Assembly: GCA_007115705.1 (NCBI GenBank)
Contig: QXEO01001137.1
Coordinates: 806,001 to 870,000 of the forward strand
Source of the DNA: Dactylis glomerata
Taxonomy: Eukaryota > Streptophyta > Magnoliopsida > Poales > Poaceae
DNA length: 64,000 bases
Direction of reading: 5' to 3'
The position numbers and the translations under genes were made by a program. Shown piece by piece: positions 41,064-53,229 of this stretch. The notes under the pieces are model-generated. The model was not told the origin of the DNA. It ran no database searches and worked only from the letters and a program-made list of their open reading frames with translations. Every line of letters begins with the position of its first letter. Position 1 is the stretch's first letter.

Positions 41064-42506
41064 ATGATAGTAAATTACTCTGAATGGCACACCGAGAGAG
41101 CTCCACAAGGTAAGAAGGTAAATTCTGTTAAGGAAACCTCTTCTTTGAGTGATAAGATTGATGCTATAATGCTTATGCTTTCTAATGATATGACTCATGT
41201 TGATCCTAATAATGTTCCTTTAGCCTCTTTGGTTGCTCAAGAAGAGCATGTTGATGTAAACTTCATTAGAAATAATAATTTTAACAACAATGCTTATAGG
41301 AACAATTTTGCCAATAACAATTATAGGCCGTATCCTTCTACCAATGATAATGGTTATGGTAACTCTTATGATAATTCCTCCAACAACGCTAGGGCTGCGC
41401 CCTCTGAGCTTGAAGTCATGCTCAAGGACTTCATCGGTAAGCAAACTGCTTTTAATAAGTCTGTTGAGGAAAAGTTAGGCAAAATTGATATTCTTGCTTC
41501 TAAAGTTGATAGCCTTGCTCATGATGTTGAACTTCTGAAATTAAAAGTGTTTCCTAATGATGTTAAGGAGAACAATCCTTTTGCCACTGCTAATGCTATC
41601 CAAGTTAGAATTGATAAAAATGTTAGGATGCTAGCAGAATTGCAAGCAAGGTGGGAAAGAGAAGATGAGATGGCTAGAAAGATGAAGGTATGTACCATTA
41701 CTACCTCTAATGATGTTGTTCCAAATGCTAGCAATCCTCTTACTTTGATTGATGTAGAGAAAACTCTCACTCCTTGTACTAAAAAGCCTAAAACTGTAAA
41801 AACTTTTTCTCAAAAGAGTGCTAAAATTTTTCGGAGTGCGGGAGATGATAGCTCTATTTCCTTTAATGATTTTGATGTTGATGGCTGCAATATATCTAAA
41901 GTTATTTTGTTCTTGCAAAAGCTTGCTTTGAGTCCCAATGCTAGTTCTTTAAATGTTGCTTTTACTAAGCATATTACCAATGCTCTCATGAAAATTAGGG
42001 ATGAAAAGTTGAAGCAAAAAGCTTCTATACCCAAGAAGTTAGAAGATGGTTGGGAACCCATCATTGATATGCATTTTAATGGTTTTGATTGCCATGCTTT
42101 ATGTGATCTAGGTGCTAGTATTTCTATTATGCCTAGAAAGATTTATGACATGCTTGATTTACCACCACTTGAAAAGTGTTATTATGATGTTCCTATTGCT
42201 GATGTTGCTAAGAAGAAACCTTTAGGAAGGATTAATGATGTTCTTATTATGGTTAACAATAACCTTGTTCCCGTTGATTTTCTTGTCATGGATGTTGAAT
42301 GCAATGCTTCATGTCCTATTATTTTGGGAAGGCCTTTTCTTCGAACTGTAGGTGCCATCATTGATATGAGGGAAGACACCATCAAATATCAATTCCCACT
42401 CAAGAAAGGTATGGAACACTTCCCTAGAAAGAGGAATAAATTACTTTTTGACTCTATTCTTAGAGCAAATTATGAACTTGATGCTTCATCACTTGATATT
42501 ACTTGA
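41064..42506 (+). pseudogene. Gag C-terminus and protease of element B
   Basis: The capsid region is missing. The frame begins within gag at MIVNYSEWHTERAPQ and runs 480 residues to the end (SILRANYELDASSLDIT). It contains the Asn-rich linker, the coiled segment (DILASKVDSLAHDVELLK) and a retroviral-type aspartic protease with active site CDLGASISIMP (Asp codon at 42105-42107), the flap-side HALCD, and the closing ILGRPFLRT. This is the undeleted version of the region lost in element A. The ORF has no start of its own; translation would need the deleted gag N-terminus. Confidence 0.75.
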
Positions 42507-45439
42507 TTCACACTTTCTGCGCTTAGCTCAAAGGCGTTAAAGAAAAGCACTCTTGGGAGATAACCCAATATTTTACTTTCAGTTATTTTTCTTTTATTTG
42601 AGTCTTGGAAGTTATTGCTACTGTAATAATCTCTTCTTATCATTATTGTTTCATTTTTGTGCCAAGAGAAGCCTCTAATTTGAGTGAGGTAAGATTTGGG
42701 GATGTTGCTGTCCTGAAACAGATTTCGGTGCTGCACCATAAAAATTTGTGAAAATTCTCTGTATATCTTTTGGACCTGCTATTTCTTGTGCATATGCCCC
42801 AGGTTATATCCAAACTTTCATTAGTTTTACACTTTTTGATTTGAGCAACAGAAAACCCTCTAAAATTCGACCTTTGTCAGCTGTTCTGTTTTGACAGATT
42901 TCTGCCAATATTTGTGTTTGCCGCTCGATCGCTTTCTTTTTGAGTTATTTTGATCACGGGACTTTTGTGGAAGTTGCTACATTAGTATATGCTTTATATG
43001 TGGTGGTTTTGAGTTGAAACCTGAAGCAAAAAGGGTTGATCCATTATTATGCTTACACTAATGTTGCTAATAGAATTGTGTTGAGTTTTGTAAGAAGGAA
43101 GTTTTCAAGTGTAGGGATTAGAGAATGATGAGATGAGTTGAAGAATGGACAAAAGCTCAAGCTTGGGGATGCCCATGTCACCCCAAGAAATATCCAAGAG
43201 GTACAAGCGTCAAAGTTTGGGGATGCCCCCGAGGCACCCCTTCTTCATCGGCAAAAATCAGGTCACCTTTCAACACACTATATTTTTTATTGCTTCATGC
43301 ACTGTGCATTTTTCTTGGAGCGTCAGTTGTCTTTAGTTTTCATTTTTGTTTAATTTTGTTTGCTACAATAAATGGTTGGACCCCAACAAATTACTTTTGG
43401 AGAAGTTACCTTGCTTTTCATTTGCCAAGAACACTCCGTTTTTCACTCTTATCGTTTCAACGAGTGTTCTCTTTTTTGCTACTGCGTTTAGCTTTCATTT
43501 TTCGTCTTGATTTATGTTCAGATCTTGTTATATCTTTGCATCAAGGTGTATTTTGACCTCTGGTCCATGTTGGTTTTCATCAAAAGAGTTGTTTTAAAAA
43601 AGTTTGAATGATGTTGGAAAAGAGAAAAAGTTTCATGCAAAAAAGTGGTACAAAAAGGAGCTTGTGTAGACTGCGGCCTAGGCTTTTGCATGTCGTGCTT
43701 GATATCTTTTTGATAGTATGCTTAGTGGTTTTGCTGTAGAATGACTTGTCTCAAATGACTGATATTGCTTAATGAGCCTTTGAAAAAATCATGCATTGTT
43801 TTAATTATTTGGAAGCATTAATTAGGTTTTCTCCTTGATGCTTTATTTGGCTTGACTTGACGCATGCTCACACATGTTAGACTCATACAAAGTCACCATA
43901 AGCCTCTATGATCATTTAGTTTTTGACTTTTGATGCCATCTTATGCTTCTTTTAATGTCGCTTTGTCGCTTTGCATGATTATGGCCGTTATTGCTCTCTT
44001 AGTTGGTCGCTCCCAGTCTTTTGCTAGCCCTCATTTTGTACTGAGTATGAGATCTACTCGTGCATCCAACTCCTAAAAACCAAGTTGTTCCAATGTGTCC
44101 ACCATACATACCTATTAGCAATTTGCTATTCCAAAGTACATTTGACTTGCTTTTATCTATACTTCAAATTAAACTCTTTTTAGTGTTATGCGAAAATTGG
44201 TCAGTAAAGCTCTCACGAATCTGATGGCACACTTTACTTTTCTCGTTTTAAATTTTGACATTGTGGCTCTCTTATGTTGAGTTGTTATGCTTGCAAGTTG
44301 TAAGTTGGAAATTAGCCCAGCCATGCCGTCATGGGGCAAGCTTTCAACATTGCACTATCTTTCATTTGAGTTGATATCGTGATCTTTTGTTTATGGATAC
44401 TCGTGATGTCAAACAAGTTGGGAATCTTGCGGGATCATGGAGTTTTATATGTGTTAGGGAAACTCCTGGGCCGCTAATCTAAGCCATGCATCATTCATGG
44501 TGGAAATTTACAGCATGCCCATAGTGGACATTCGACGACGCATCTCACAATAAAAAAGCTATATCAATGGTAAATAAAAGAGATGTCGATGTGTTAATTG
44601 TCTGTTTGTCTTGTTATTTTGATGTGGGCTTATTCCATGTCATCGGGCAGGAGGTACCCCGTTGGTGGTTCTCGATGATACACATATATTTACAATGACA
44701 AGAGTCTGTTTGGGACTCTAAGTCGAGTAGCATGAGGTTTGGGTATTCGTACTTCACGGGATACGAGGTTTTCAACTTATGATTTGTCAAGCATATGCTC
44801 CATAATTGTACTCGCATTAACTCTAACCATTCAAGATGCCTATGATGGGGGCAATGAGAGCTCAAAGCTAGTAAGTACCATAATTTTTGAAGGTTTATAA
44901 AACTCGTAATCATTGCTTCCCTCTGCGAAGGGCCTTTCTTTTACTTTTATGTTGAGTCTCCACCTTCTATCTTTATGCACCGTCTAAGAGAGCATAGTTG
45001 TCATTCTTAGTATAATGTGCATTGTCCCAAAGTTTTCATTGATTGATTCATGATGTTGGTTTCACTTGTTCTTAAATTATTTGTATCTAGTCGCCCTCTT
45101 AAACTTGAAGGTATCCTATGCATTTATGTTTTGCTATTCCATGAAGGACAAGCTGAAAACCATTTGCTATGTTTTTCCATATGATTTGAACACACGTTTG
45201 ACTTTCATTGTTTTATTTTCATGATCTTTCGTTTGTGTTCTTTCTCATGTTACAACATGATTGCTAAGTTTCTTCTATCAAGATTATATCTTTCATGCCC
45301 ATGTTTTAAGTTCTTTTGATCCCAGTACATAATGCTTACATAGATGGTCAAGATTGTGTAGGTGCATGTCACCTCAAAAATTATTCTTTTGTTATCACTT
45401 ACCTACTCGAGGACGAGCAGGAGTTAAGCTTGAGGATGT
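42507..45439 (+). other. Non-coding internal region of element B
   Basis: 2.9 kb without an ORF with a recognisable domain, collinear with 23371-26305 (inverted). It ends in the purine-rich GAGTTAAGCTTGAGGATGTT just before the right LTR. Confidence 0.7.
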
Positions 45440-47084
45440 TGATACGTCTCAAACGTATCTATAATTTTTGATGCTCCATACTTGTTTTTACACCATTTGC
45501 TTAGTGTTTCGTTACACTTCGTGGCATTTTTATGCATTTTCTGAAACTAACCTATTAACAAGATGCCACAGTGTCAGTTCCCTGTTTTCTGCTGTTTTTG
45601 TGTTTCAGAAAAGTTACATAGGAAATATTCTCGGAATTGGACGAAACAATAGCCGAACATCCAGAAATTTACCCAAGCTTCCAGAGAACCAAAGAGGAGA
45701 CGGAACCGAGCCAGAGGGTGGTCTCACCACCAGGGGGCGCGGCCCAGGGCCTGGTCACGCCGCCCTATGGTGAGCCCCACCTGGTCCACTTCTGACGCTG
45801 TCCCTTCGCCTATAAAGACCCCCCGACGGGAAAAATCTAAACACCCGATCACTTTTCCAGAAACACATCGCGATCCGCCGCCGTCGCCGACCCGAGATCG
45901 GGAGGGTCCAGAAGCTCTTCCCGGCACCCTGCCGGAGAGGGGAAATGCCACCAGAGGTTTTCTTCATCGCCATGCTTGCCTCCGACGCGATGAGTTAGTA
46001 GTCTACCTTGGACTATGGGTCCATAATAGTTGTTAGATGGTTGTCTTCTCCACCATGTGCTTTATGTTTAGATCTCGTGAGCTGTCTTACATGATCGAGA
46101 TCACCGTTATGTAATTCTACATATTGTGTTTGTTGGGATCCGATGAATATTGGTGTTATGATTGAGTTGATGTGCTGAATATTATCTTATGTTATCTCTA
46201 TGTTGTTTATGATCTTGCATGCTCTCTGTTGTTAGTAGCTATCTTGGCCGAGTAGATACTAGTGACTCCAAGAGGGGGTATTTATGCTCGATAGTTGGGT
46301 TTATGCCTCTATTTAATCTGGGGGAGAGATAGAAACCTCTAAGGTTGTAGATGTGCTGTTGCCACTAGAGAGAAAATAACATTCTTATGTCTAAGGATAT
46401 ATGCTTTATTTACATTACACACTTTGCTTAATGCAGTTATCTGTTGTCTGCGACTTAATACTTGTGGGGTTCTCGGATTGATTTCCCGCGAGTGGATTAT
46501 TAGTCATAGATGCAGTTGGATGGCGTTCTATGTATCTTATTGTAATACCCAGAGTAAATCTCATAGTGATCCTCTCGATATATGCACGCTATCTTTATTC
46601 TATCAATTGTCCAACTGTAATTTGTTTACCCAGCATGCTGTTATTTATCTTATGGAGAGACACCACTAGTGAACTGTGGACCCCGGTCCTATTTCCTTTA
46701 TATTGCTACCACATGTTTACTTTACTCGCACTGTTTACTTTCTTGCATACTACTATTGTTTTCCACTCGATACGCTCATTCCTTTATTTATAGCAAATCG
46801 GTGAGATTGACAACCTCATTGTAAGTTGGGAGCAAAGTATTTGGTTGTGTTGTGTGCAGGTTCCGCGTTGCAGCTGGCAAAGCAAAGCACTGGACGAGGC
46901 ACCTTATAAATTGTCCGGAGCTGTCGCGAAGCTAGCGAGCATCACCTTCTGGAGTTTGGTTTTTTCCTGGATACGATAAACCTTGGTTTCTTATTGAGGG
47001 AAAAGCTTGCTGCTGTGCTCATCATACCTTTCTCTTGGGGTTCCCAACTGGACGGTGATTTACATCATCAACCGTGACACATCA
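45440..47084 (+). repeat. Right LTR of element B
   Basis: 1645 bp, TGATACGTCTCAAACGTATC...ACACATCA, with the promoter-like TATAAAG at 45811-45817. Confidence 0.9.
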
Positions 47085-47650
47085 GTAGACTACTCACTCA
47101 TCGCGCCGGAGGCAAGCATGGCGATGAAGAAGACCTCCGGTAGCGATTCTCCTCTCCGGCAGGGTGCCGGGAAGAGCTTCTGGACCCTCCCGATCTCGGG
47201 TCGACAACGACGGCGGATCGCGATGTGTTTCTGGAAAAGTGATCGGGTATTTAGGTTTTTCCCGTCGGGGGTCTTTATAGGCGAAGGGGCAGCGTCAGAA
47301 GTGGACCAGGTGGGGCTCACCATAGGGCGGCGCGGCCAGGCCCTGGGCTGCGCCCCCTGGTGGTGAGACCACCCTCTGGCTCGGTTCCGTCTCCTCTTCG
47401 GTTCTCTGGAAGCTTCGGTAAATTTCTGGATATTCGGCTTTTGTTTCGTCCAATTCCGAGAATATTTCCTGTGTAACTTTTCTAAAACACAAAAACAACA
47501 GAAAACAGGGAACTGGCACTATGGCATCTTGTTAATAGGTTAGTTCCGGAAAATGCATAAAAATGCCACAAAGTGTAACGAAACACTAAGCAAATAGTGT
47601 AAAAACAAGCATGGATCATCAAAAATTATAGATACGTTTGAGACGTATCA

Positions 47651-47901
47651 GACGGCCGGAGGCGGCGGCGCGAGCATCTCCGCCTGCTGGTGCGTCGTCA
47701 CGTCGTCGAAGTTCATCGACTGGCGCGGACGACCGAGGCGCCAGGCGAACGTGTCGTACGCACATGCCGCCTCGTGCGCCGTCTCGAACGTGCCGAGCCC
47801 GATGCGGTCCTCGCCGCTGCGGATCTCGGCGTAGAAGGTCCCGTTTGGGCGCGCGCGCGGACGTCGCGGTAGCCGGAGCTCGAGCGGCGGCGGGGTGGCA
47901 T
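47651..47901 (-). pseudogene. AP2/ERF-like gene, 5' part
   Basis: Minus-strand ATG at 47901 gives MPPRRRSSSGYRDVRAR, the start of an AP2/ERF DNA-binding domain. A two-base excess in the following GC run shifts the frame. In the corrected frame the text continues with FYAEIRSG, RIGLGTFETAHEAA, YDTFAWRLGRPR and MNFDD, the classic AP2 fold. The gene then stops abruptly at 47655, where the solo LTR begins with the duplication GACGG. Its 3' part lies 26.5 kb away at 20749-21145. AP2/ERF proteins are nuclear DNA-binding regulators; this copy is dead. Confidence 0.7.
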
Positions 47902-48288
47902 CTCGTCGGCGGAGAAGTGGCGCGGCGCGAGGGAGAGTTAAGAGGGCGGCGACGGAACAAGGTGGGTGGCGCGGAGGAGAGCGAGTGACACGTGCAGCGG
48001 GGTGGGGAAGTTTCCGTGGCGGTTGGCTTCACGCGCGCATGGCGTTAAATAGTGCGCGCGACAGCCGGAGCGGCAACTTTGTTTTACAGGATGGCGCAAA
48101 AGCGCGCGGCAAAGATTTCAGCGCCGCGGCATTTTGCCGCGCTCACTGAAGAAGCGCGTAGGCTTTTTCGCGCGGCAAACCGGCGGTTAATTTGCGGCCC
48201 GGGAGTTTTGGCGTGTCCTGCTCTTAGCTGTTACCACTTCCCTCTCACACCACACAGGAAGCTTCTGAAATCCCTAGACCAGATCGAC

Positions 48289-51200
48289 ATGGAAAACCCC
48301 CCACCGGCGCCGGCGGCGGACTGGGCCGGGCTCCCTGACGATGCTCTCCTTACAGTGTTCAAGCGGCTGGGCGCGTCGGAGGTGCTCCTGGGCACCGCCG
48401 TCGTGTGCCGCAACTGGCTCCGCGTCGCCACCGGCGAGCCCGACCTCTGGCGCCGCGTGGACCTCTCCGACTGCTTCGACCCCACCATTGATATGGTAGC
48501 CATGGCGTGCGCTGCCGTCGACCGCGCCGACGGCCACCTCGAGCATTTCTCCGCCGATAGCTTCGTCAATGATGCGCTGCTCTTCTACATCGCCAAGAGG
48601 TTTGTGACCCACCTTCTGCTTCTTTCTAAGAATAGTCGCTGTGGATCGGGGACTTATTTGTTCCCACTGTGAGAATTGTTTTGGGGTCTTAGGATTTGGT
48701 TTAGGCCTTAAGCCTGTGATACTTATACATATGCTCGGTGCTCTGAATTTCTGATCGCGGTCTTCATGGATGGATCCTGATCTTGTTGTTAGGATCAAAG
48801 GGGCTAATGTATATTTTTGTGGGATGCTACCATGTGACAACTTCAGAGGAATAAGCAACATTCTAATTTTGTCAATGGGGCCTTATTCTTGGTTTTTATA
48901 TAGAAATTTTGTTTTCTGTTCGGAACGCTGCAGGGAACTGTCCTCTTGCATTTCATGAAGAAGAGTGTAATATTCCTGTCTACAAGCAAAAAACTGGGCC
49001 AAAAACCATACAACACCCTATGGCAACAAAAGCGCTGTCACCAATACAACATGAGACCAACACCACACCGCAGAACACAAAAACTCCCATTTCTAGGGTT
49101 GCCTAGCCGACAATCACCGCTCACTCATGAGTCACAATGCCGCACAACCTGGATGCCTCACAGCGATTTTCGATGTAGAAAACTCGTAACATAATTAGTG
49201 ATTTTGGGCACATGTTGGCTTTGGAAAAAATCCTAGCCGCCTGAAAGGGCACAAAAGAGGATAACTGCGTGCAGTCCGTGGTCACTTCAGTAACGGCCGG
49301 GGCCTTGCACTGACATACCATCAAGACCAACCACATCGGGCCGTGCCAACTGGGCCTCAAAATACTGCCACCTCCAGAAAAAGATCGCTGCCCTTGCCAT
49401 GCGGAACCAAGACCCCACCTCATTGCGCCTGTTGCTGCATAACTCTCTGAGATTGTTGCCCTGGTGAAAAAATCAACCATCCTGGATCACCCCCACTGAC
49501 AAGTCAACCCCGTGCAAGTGCCACAAACCCCCTGTGTCCACAAGGGTGAAATAATGCTTTTGTGAGTGTGGTATGCCTTTTGTGAATGTTTGGATCTCAA
49601 GGATGAGAATTTAGTGTTTACAAACAGGTTTTTGTGCAACTTTTGGTAGTTAAGTGTTCTTTGTTTATATGATGGTAGTTGAGTTTTTTTTCTGTTTAGT
49701 GCGACTTTTATCATTACTTTTTGTGTGCCGAACACATATAGACAGATGTTCCTGTAAGTTTTACTGACTAACATGGTGTTTTGTTGCTTTCATGCCAATT
49801 TTTTTTTGTCATTTTGAATACACTATTACATTAATTGGCAGCGCATTATTTGTATTACCTGAATGTAGTTACAATTAAGTTTGATAGTATACAAATGCAT
49901 CACTCTGCCATGGTGGCCAACAGAATATCGTCATCACCTTCACCAGTGAACTGGATAGCCATGGAACTAGTAGTGGCGTTGTGGAGCTATGCATTGTCAG
50001 CAGAGCGAGGCATGATTTACCCTTCTTTTATGCTTGTCTTTGATGTTGTGGTGCTTGTAATAAGACAATGTGCGCATGTGTGTTTTAGATTAGTTCAACA
50101 ACCTATTTCTGATGCACTACTAGAAAAATAGGAAATATGCAGAACCAAAAATGGGGATGATACGTCCTTGTTTTGACAAAGAAGACCTTAGTTTTTTTGT
50201 AGAACTCAAGTTTATATAGCAAGTGGTGTACTCAAGTTAGTAGATTTTGCTATCTCTGGTTTTCAGTATCGATGATATCTTCTTCTTTTTGGCAAGAAAG
50301 ATACCTCGGATTAGCGTTTTGCACTTGGTCTTCTTTTTTGTGAGAGGGTAGCACAGATTAATGTTTCGTGCTTTGGTTGTCTTTTTCTGTGAAGAGGTTA
50401 CCACAGATTCATCTTTCGCGCTTTGGTCACGTTCTTCTGTGTGGAGGGTACCTCAGATTTTGGGAACTTCTTACCACCTTTGTTCACGATATGGTCTTTC
50501 TAAGTGTGATATTGGATTTCCTTTGATTTTTGTATTTTCCAGTTGCTGAGGTCATAATCATCTTGTATATGGAGTTTGTTTTCCGTTGCCTTCTATCTAC
50601 AGGGATGTCCAGGTTTGGTGTATAGTTTACTGATAATGGTTGGTGAACTCTTTCATAAGACTGCAGAAGCTTCCACTGTTCCAAGAATTAGCCTTCCAGT
50701 TTGTTTTCTGTTTGTGTTTCTCTGTTTTGGTTGATTGTTAATGAAAGCTTATTTCTTAAAAGTAAGGATCTCATGAAATTATCTACTACTACCATTTCAT
50801 GGCTAACAGCTGACATATGACATAAGACCAATTGCTATGATCCATATTATGTATGGCCTGACATTGGAATTGTGCACCGCCAACCAACATTTTTTTCATC
50901 GTATTGTGTACTAACTAACTGTTTTAATTACCTATCTTATGAATGTCTTAAGATATTTTTTTTCTCAGCTGCTATGAGGATTTGAAGGAATGTGTTTTTT
51001 CGCTGATTCATGCTCCCAGAGCAATGGGTGTGTCATTGATTTCACCAACAAAATTCACAAAATAGCTTATAATTTTGAAAAATATGCTGGAGCTGTTTGG
51101 GTTAGTGTTCATTTTCATGGTTCATTAAGTTGAACGGTAACATGTTCAAAATAAAAATACTGACTACTGGAACTTATTTCTTTTGTTGTGCTACCATAGT

Positions 51201-52605
51201 TCTCCAGTAGGCCGTTTTTTCCTAGTAAGACAGAAGGGAAATTACATTATGCAGCTTGGGGAAGGATATAAGATGACTAGATGAATAGCTACTTGTGTTT
51301 TTCTTTTGCAAGGCAGGAGGGAAATAGCACTATGCAGATTAGGGAATATAAGCTGACTAGATTAGCTATCTTATTACTCCCTCCGACCCATAATACTCTT
51401 CGCTAATATTGATGTATCTAGACACATTTTAGTGTCTAGATACATCCGTATTGATGAAGAGTAATATGGATCGGAGGGAGTATATGAGTTGCTCACATCC
51501 TTTGCATGTTATCTTGCGTCATTATTTGTTGGTTTTGCTTCACTTATAAGAAACTTGTATGTTGGAATATCAATCCATGCAGGGATACAAGGAACTGAAA
51601 CATTTTCTTGAATTGATAGATTACGACAACTTGATGAACTAAATAAACAATATATCATTATTTTAATGTGGCTATTTTATTGGTTGGCATTTGATCTTTT
51701 TGGCCTGAAGATATATCAATGTATGTAATATTAATAATTATTGTAGCCTCTGTTCCACCATTCTTTCCTGAAGAGTGTACCTTCTGTGTCTTTAGGGAAC
51801 CTATATGATATCTTGGAGTAAATTGCAAAAACGACCACAATTGAGGAAATGTCCACAAAGATCCACCAAAATGCATCAAAAGTGTGGTTTTTTACTGAAG
51901 GGTTGATAACATTTCCACAATTGTTGTAGTTTTTTTGCAATTTACTCGATATCTTGGTTGTTTGATCAATTCTTTTCATCTAACTGAAGTACTATAATTT
52001 GCAGAACTAATGGCTTGAAAAGCCTTCGGCTAGTTAACTGCATGAAAGTCTCAGACAAAGGCTTGGTTGCTGTGGGCAAGAGATCCCCACATCTTGAGGA
52101 ACTAGAGCTTACTACCTGCTCCACCAAAATTTCAATGAAGGCTGTTGGCCAAGCATTCCCACAGCTGAAGCGACTTAAGCTGAACAACCGGTGGTTCGAT
52201 ATTCAGTGTGAGGAATCTTTTGACAACCACCGTGCCTTGGACATCGCCAGCAGCATGCCTGAGCTACGCCACCTTCAGCTCTTCGCCAATCGGCTCCGCA
52301 GCAATGCACTTACTGCCATCCTTGACAGCTGCCACCACCTCGAGTCCCTTGATTTGCGTCAATGCTTTAACGTTCTCATTGATGCAGAACTGCGAGCCAA
52401 GTGTGGAAGGCTTAAAGACGTAAAGCTACCCAAGGACTCAGCCAGTGACTATGAGCACGAGTCATACATCGAGACACTCTCGCTGAATACCGTCCCACTT
52501 CTTTTTCCTCACCATGGTTCTGGCTCCTTCGGTGCATTTGGTGACAGTGATGAGGACGATCAGGAAGATGACTTGGACGCTCATCTTGGCCATTTGGCTG
52601 TATGA
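48289..52605 (+). CDS. F-box/LRR protein (SCF substrate receptor type)
   Basis: Two exons, 48289-48599 and 52005-52605, join in phase (AAG AG/A) to 303 residues, the usual size for small plant F-box/LRR proteins. The 3.4-kb intron has GT-AG ends. The F-box is at about residues 11-56: DWAGLPDDALLTVFKRLGAS, VLLGTAVVCRNWLRVA, DLWRRVDLS. Exon 2 carries leucine-rich repeats: LKSLRLVNCMKVSDKGLVAV, LEELELTTCS, LKRLKLNN, LRHLQLFANRL, LESLDLRQCFNV, LKDVKLP. The C-terminus is acidic (DSDEDDQEDDLDAHLG). By family knowledge the F-box binds SKP1 in an SCF ubiquitin ligase while the repeats choose the target; the target is unknown. It is the only clearly intact non-transposon gene here. The layout resembles putative F-box/LRR-repeat protein 23. 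Its start codon lies 63 bp from the end of the Harbinger-like unit, so its proximal promoter may be transposon sequence. Confidence 0.88.
48601..51374 (+). other. F-box intron, remaining sequence
   Basis: Apart from the minisatellite and the two MITEs listed separately, the intron holds no recognised gene. A GC-richer block at about 49100-49500 differs in composition and may be an old insertion, but no ends were found. Confidence 0.4.
50299..50465 (+). repeat. 49-50-bp degenerate minisatellite in F-box intron
   Basis: CAGATT-like words recur at about 50306, 50355, 50404 and 50454 within units such as GTTTCGTGCTTTGGTTGTCT and CTTTCGCGCTTTGGTCACGT, giving about 3.3 copies. Confidence 0.7.
51377..51480. 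mobile_element. Stowaway MITE in F-box intron
   Basis: 104 bp, ends CTCCCTCCGACCCATAATAC and inverse, with TA at 51375-51376 and 51481-51482. The middle is a near-perfect palindrome (TGTATCTAGACACATTTTAG / TGTCTAGATACA). Confidence 0.92.
51816..51947. mobile_element. Mutator-type MITE, 132 bp, in F-box intron
   Basis: The terminal inverted repeats begin GAGTAAATTGCAAAAA and stay alignable for about 40 bases (CACAATTG, GGAAATGT). The flanks are a perfect 9-bp repeat GATATCTTG (51807-51815 and 51948-51956). It lies 57 bases before the intron acceptor. Confidence 0.88.
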
Positions 52606-53142
52606 TCAGTGCTTACAATGTGCACGTGCTGATCATCCATGACAAGCAACTCGAGAAGTTCACAGTGATCATCTGATACAGTTCCTTCCTACTCGGAGAA
52701 TTTTGCTCGTGTTGTGTTTTCCTTTGTAAACTATATGTATCTTATATTTGGGATACTGAAAGAGCACTGCACTTAAACTTAACGTGGTCGACCTGATCAC
52801 CTGTTAAGTAGTAACCTTATCCATAGTATGCGAGTCAGTGTTGCGTTGTGTATGCGTTCTATGTTTTCTGGTATTTGCGTAGAACTGTCATGGTATGCTG
52901 CTCTGTTATCTTCGAGTGATTCTTCTTGAAACATAAGACATGAAGCGACGTTAGGATTTGAGCTTTTTATAGTATCTTCAGATATATCTTACCCGTGTTT
53001 AGGGTCCCTGTTGGACCTCACTTTTTGGTTCAGAGTCGTTTAGAAGCCCTCTTTAAGAGCACGCTGAAGATGCTCTTACTAACAGTAAAAGGTTGTACTC
53101 TGGATCTGGGAGCTCTCACCTGAGAAGGTACGAAGCTGGTTG
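52606..53142 (+). other. 3' flank of the F-box gene
   Basis: 3' UTR and intergenic sequence. It is T-rich with no ORF of note, and ends at TTA 53143-53145 before the next DNA element. Confidence 0.5.
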
Positions 53143-53229
53143 TTAGGGCAACTCCAGCGAGGTGTTCGTTTGGTTTGATCCGCGAATACGAAAAGGGGAG
53201 CTATCCGAATGGGTGTGTGCGTGTGGGAT

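Larger units (their letters stand above)
30249..47084 (+). mobile_element. Athila-like element B (host of C and a MITE)
   Basis: The left LTR starts TGATACGTCTAAAACG at 30249 and the right LTR ends ACACATCA at 47084. Both outer flanks are GTAGA (30244-30248 and 47085-47089). The left LTR is broken at 31675 by element C; the rest of it, the primer site and the gag N-terminus are missing. The internal sequence resumes at about 41060 with gag-protease, then 2.9 kb of non-coding sequence. It belongs to the same family as A but lies in the opposite orientation. Confidence 0.85.
21146..47650 (-). mobile_element. Solo LTR split by nested elements
   Basis: A single Athila-type LTR on the minus strand, starting TGATACGTCTC at 47650 and ending CCGCATCA at 21146. 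It survives as three pieces: 21146-21707, 29733-30248 and 47090-47650, together about 1.64 kb. The outer flanks carry GACGG on both sides (21141-21145 and 47651-47655). No internal region belongs to it, so LTR-LTR recombination removed the rest before or after the nested insertions. Confidence 0.85.
20497..48223. mobile_element. Possible PIF/Harbinger-like unit with AP2 gene
   Basis: The left end GAGCATCTTCAACAGCCGCG follows TTA. The right end, read inward, is GAGCAGGACACGCC and is followed by TTA. A TTA duplication and a GAGCA start are what PIF/Harbinger elements show, but only the first five bases of the ends match, so this is tentative. Without the 26.5 kb of nested LTR elements the unit is about 1.2 kb and is mostly an AP2/ERF-like gene on the minus strand. 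No transposase is present. Confidence 0.35.

Noticed and set aside
21146..47084. Inverted similarity between 21146-23370 and 45440-47084 looked like giant terminal inverted repeats
   Set aside because: Explained by oppositely oriented LTRs of one family, each with its own 5-bp duplication (GACGG, ACCGC, GTAGA).
47638..48032. GC-rich overlapping ORFs on both strands near 47.6-48.0 kb
   Set aside because: Only the AP2 frame carries a domain; the others are Arg/Ala-rich shadows.
49100..49500. GC-rich block in the F-box intron as a captured exon
   Set aside because: Frames are short and show no domain; no terminal repeats or duplications found, so only a composition change can be claimed.
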